Shown here: positions 6,218 through 6,324 of the stretch, one piece after another
How the letters are laid out: each line of letters starts with the position of its first letter
How positions within the stretch are numbered: position 1 is the stretch's first letter
Assembly: GCA_025934595.1 (NCBI GenBank)
Contig: JAICXU010000206.1
Coordinates: 1 to 6,324 of the forward strand
DNA from: Polyangiaceae bacterium
GTDB taxonomy: Bacteria > Myxococcota_A > Polyangia > Polyangiales > Polyangiaceae
DNA: 6,324 bases
Direction: 5' to 3'
The notes under the pieces: generated by a model
The model's input: the letters and a program-made list of their open reading frames with translations, nothing else
What the model was told of the DNA's origin: nothing
Databases searched by the model: none
Position numbers and translations under genes: made by a program

Positions 6218-6324
6218 GGTCCGACCTTCAGCGGCGAAGCGATGGGCGACGTGTTCGTCTTCGCGCCGGCTCCGGTCGATACGCCGGGGATGCCGACGCC
6301 ACCGTCGCCGATCGTGGGAACGCC
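6214..6324 (-). CDS. gspI: C-terminal end of upstream pseudopilin, probably GspI (5' part outside window)
   Basis: An open frame enters at the high-coordinate edge and ends at TGA 6216-6214, overlapping the gspJ ATG as ATGA. Only 36 residues are visible. They are a Gly/Pro/Thr/Ser-rich tail (it includes GDGGVGIPGVSTGAGA) ending in SPLKVGP, with no cysteine and no recognisable fold. Nothing in the visible protein itself identifies the family. The gspI call comes from the near-invariant order gspI-gspJ-gspK in T2SS operons. The tail would be a disordered C-terminal extension of a normally compact pseudopilin of about 120-150 residues. It could instead belong to another gene inserted before gspJ. 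Confidence 0.6.
   Translation of the reverse strand, partial: GVPTIGDGGVGIPGVSTGAGAKTNTSPIASPLKVGP
6225..6229 (-). promoter_or_regulatory. Ribosome binding site of gspJ (GAAGG)
   Basis: GAAGG lies seven bases before ATG 6217-6215, inside the last codons of the upstream gene. It favours this Met over the in-frame ATG three codons later (6208-6206), which has only a weak purine stretch in front. Confidence 0.5.

Noticed and set aside
1..6324. A search by eye for tRNA/rRNA genes, CRISPR arrays, insertion sequences, riboswitches and rho-independent terminators
   Set aside because: Essentially every base is in a well-supported coding gene, and the short gaps hold no stem-loop with a T-run, no direct repeat array and no terminal inverted repeats.

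Overview
The window is an internal piece of a type II secretion system (T2SS, general secretory pathway) operon. All genes lie on the minus strand, so transcription runs from high to low coordinates. The order is gspI (3' end only), gspJ, gspK, gspL, gspM, gspN, followed by a nearly complete btpA-family gene that runs off the low-coordinate edge. The sequence is GC-rich, with strong G/C preference at third codon positions. A PilM-like GspL, a GspN subunit, and long Pro/Ala/Ser/Gly-rich C-terminal tails suggest a Gram-negative bacterium of the former Deltaproteobacteria, most likely Myxococcota. That placement is an inference from protein character, not from a search.

Region by region (minus strand): 6324-6214 is the C-terminal tail of the upstream pseudopilin, presumably GspI. 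6217-5516 is gspJ and 5519-4050 is gspK, both with class III (prepilin) signal peptides. 4017-2422 is gspL, an actin-fold cytoplasmic protein with one membrane span and a periplasmic domain. 2422-1817 is gspM and 1803-760 is gspN, both bitopic inner-membrane proteins. 763-1 is the BtpA-family TIM-barrel protein.

The genes are packed head to tail. Start and stop overlap as ATGA at I/J and J/K, as TGATG at L/M and as TTGA at N/btpA. Short gaps occur only at K/L (32 bases) and M/N (13 bases). No promoter, terminator, RNA gene, mobile element, repeat array or CRISPR was found, and no gene-free stretch exceeds about 35 bases.

How the parts fit, from knowledge of the T2SS: GspI, GspJ and GspK form the tip complex of the periplasmic pseudopilus. 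GspL and GspM belong to the inner-membrane assembly platform and link it to the cytoplasmic ATPase GspE, which would be encoded elsewhere. GspN is an accessory subunit found in a subset of systems. The BtpA-family gene has no known role in secretion, and its apparent translational coupling to gspN is the most curious point here. The window otherwise looks like a variant of a known system, not a new one.
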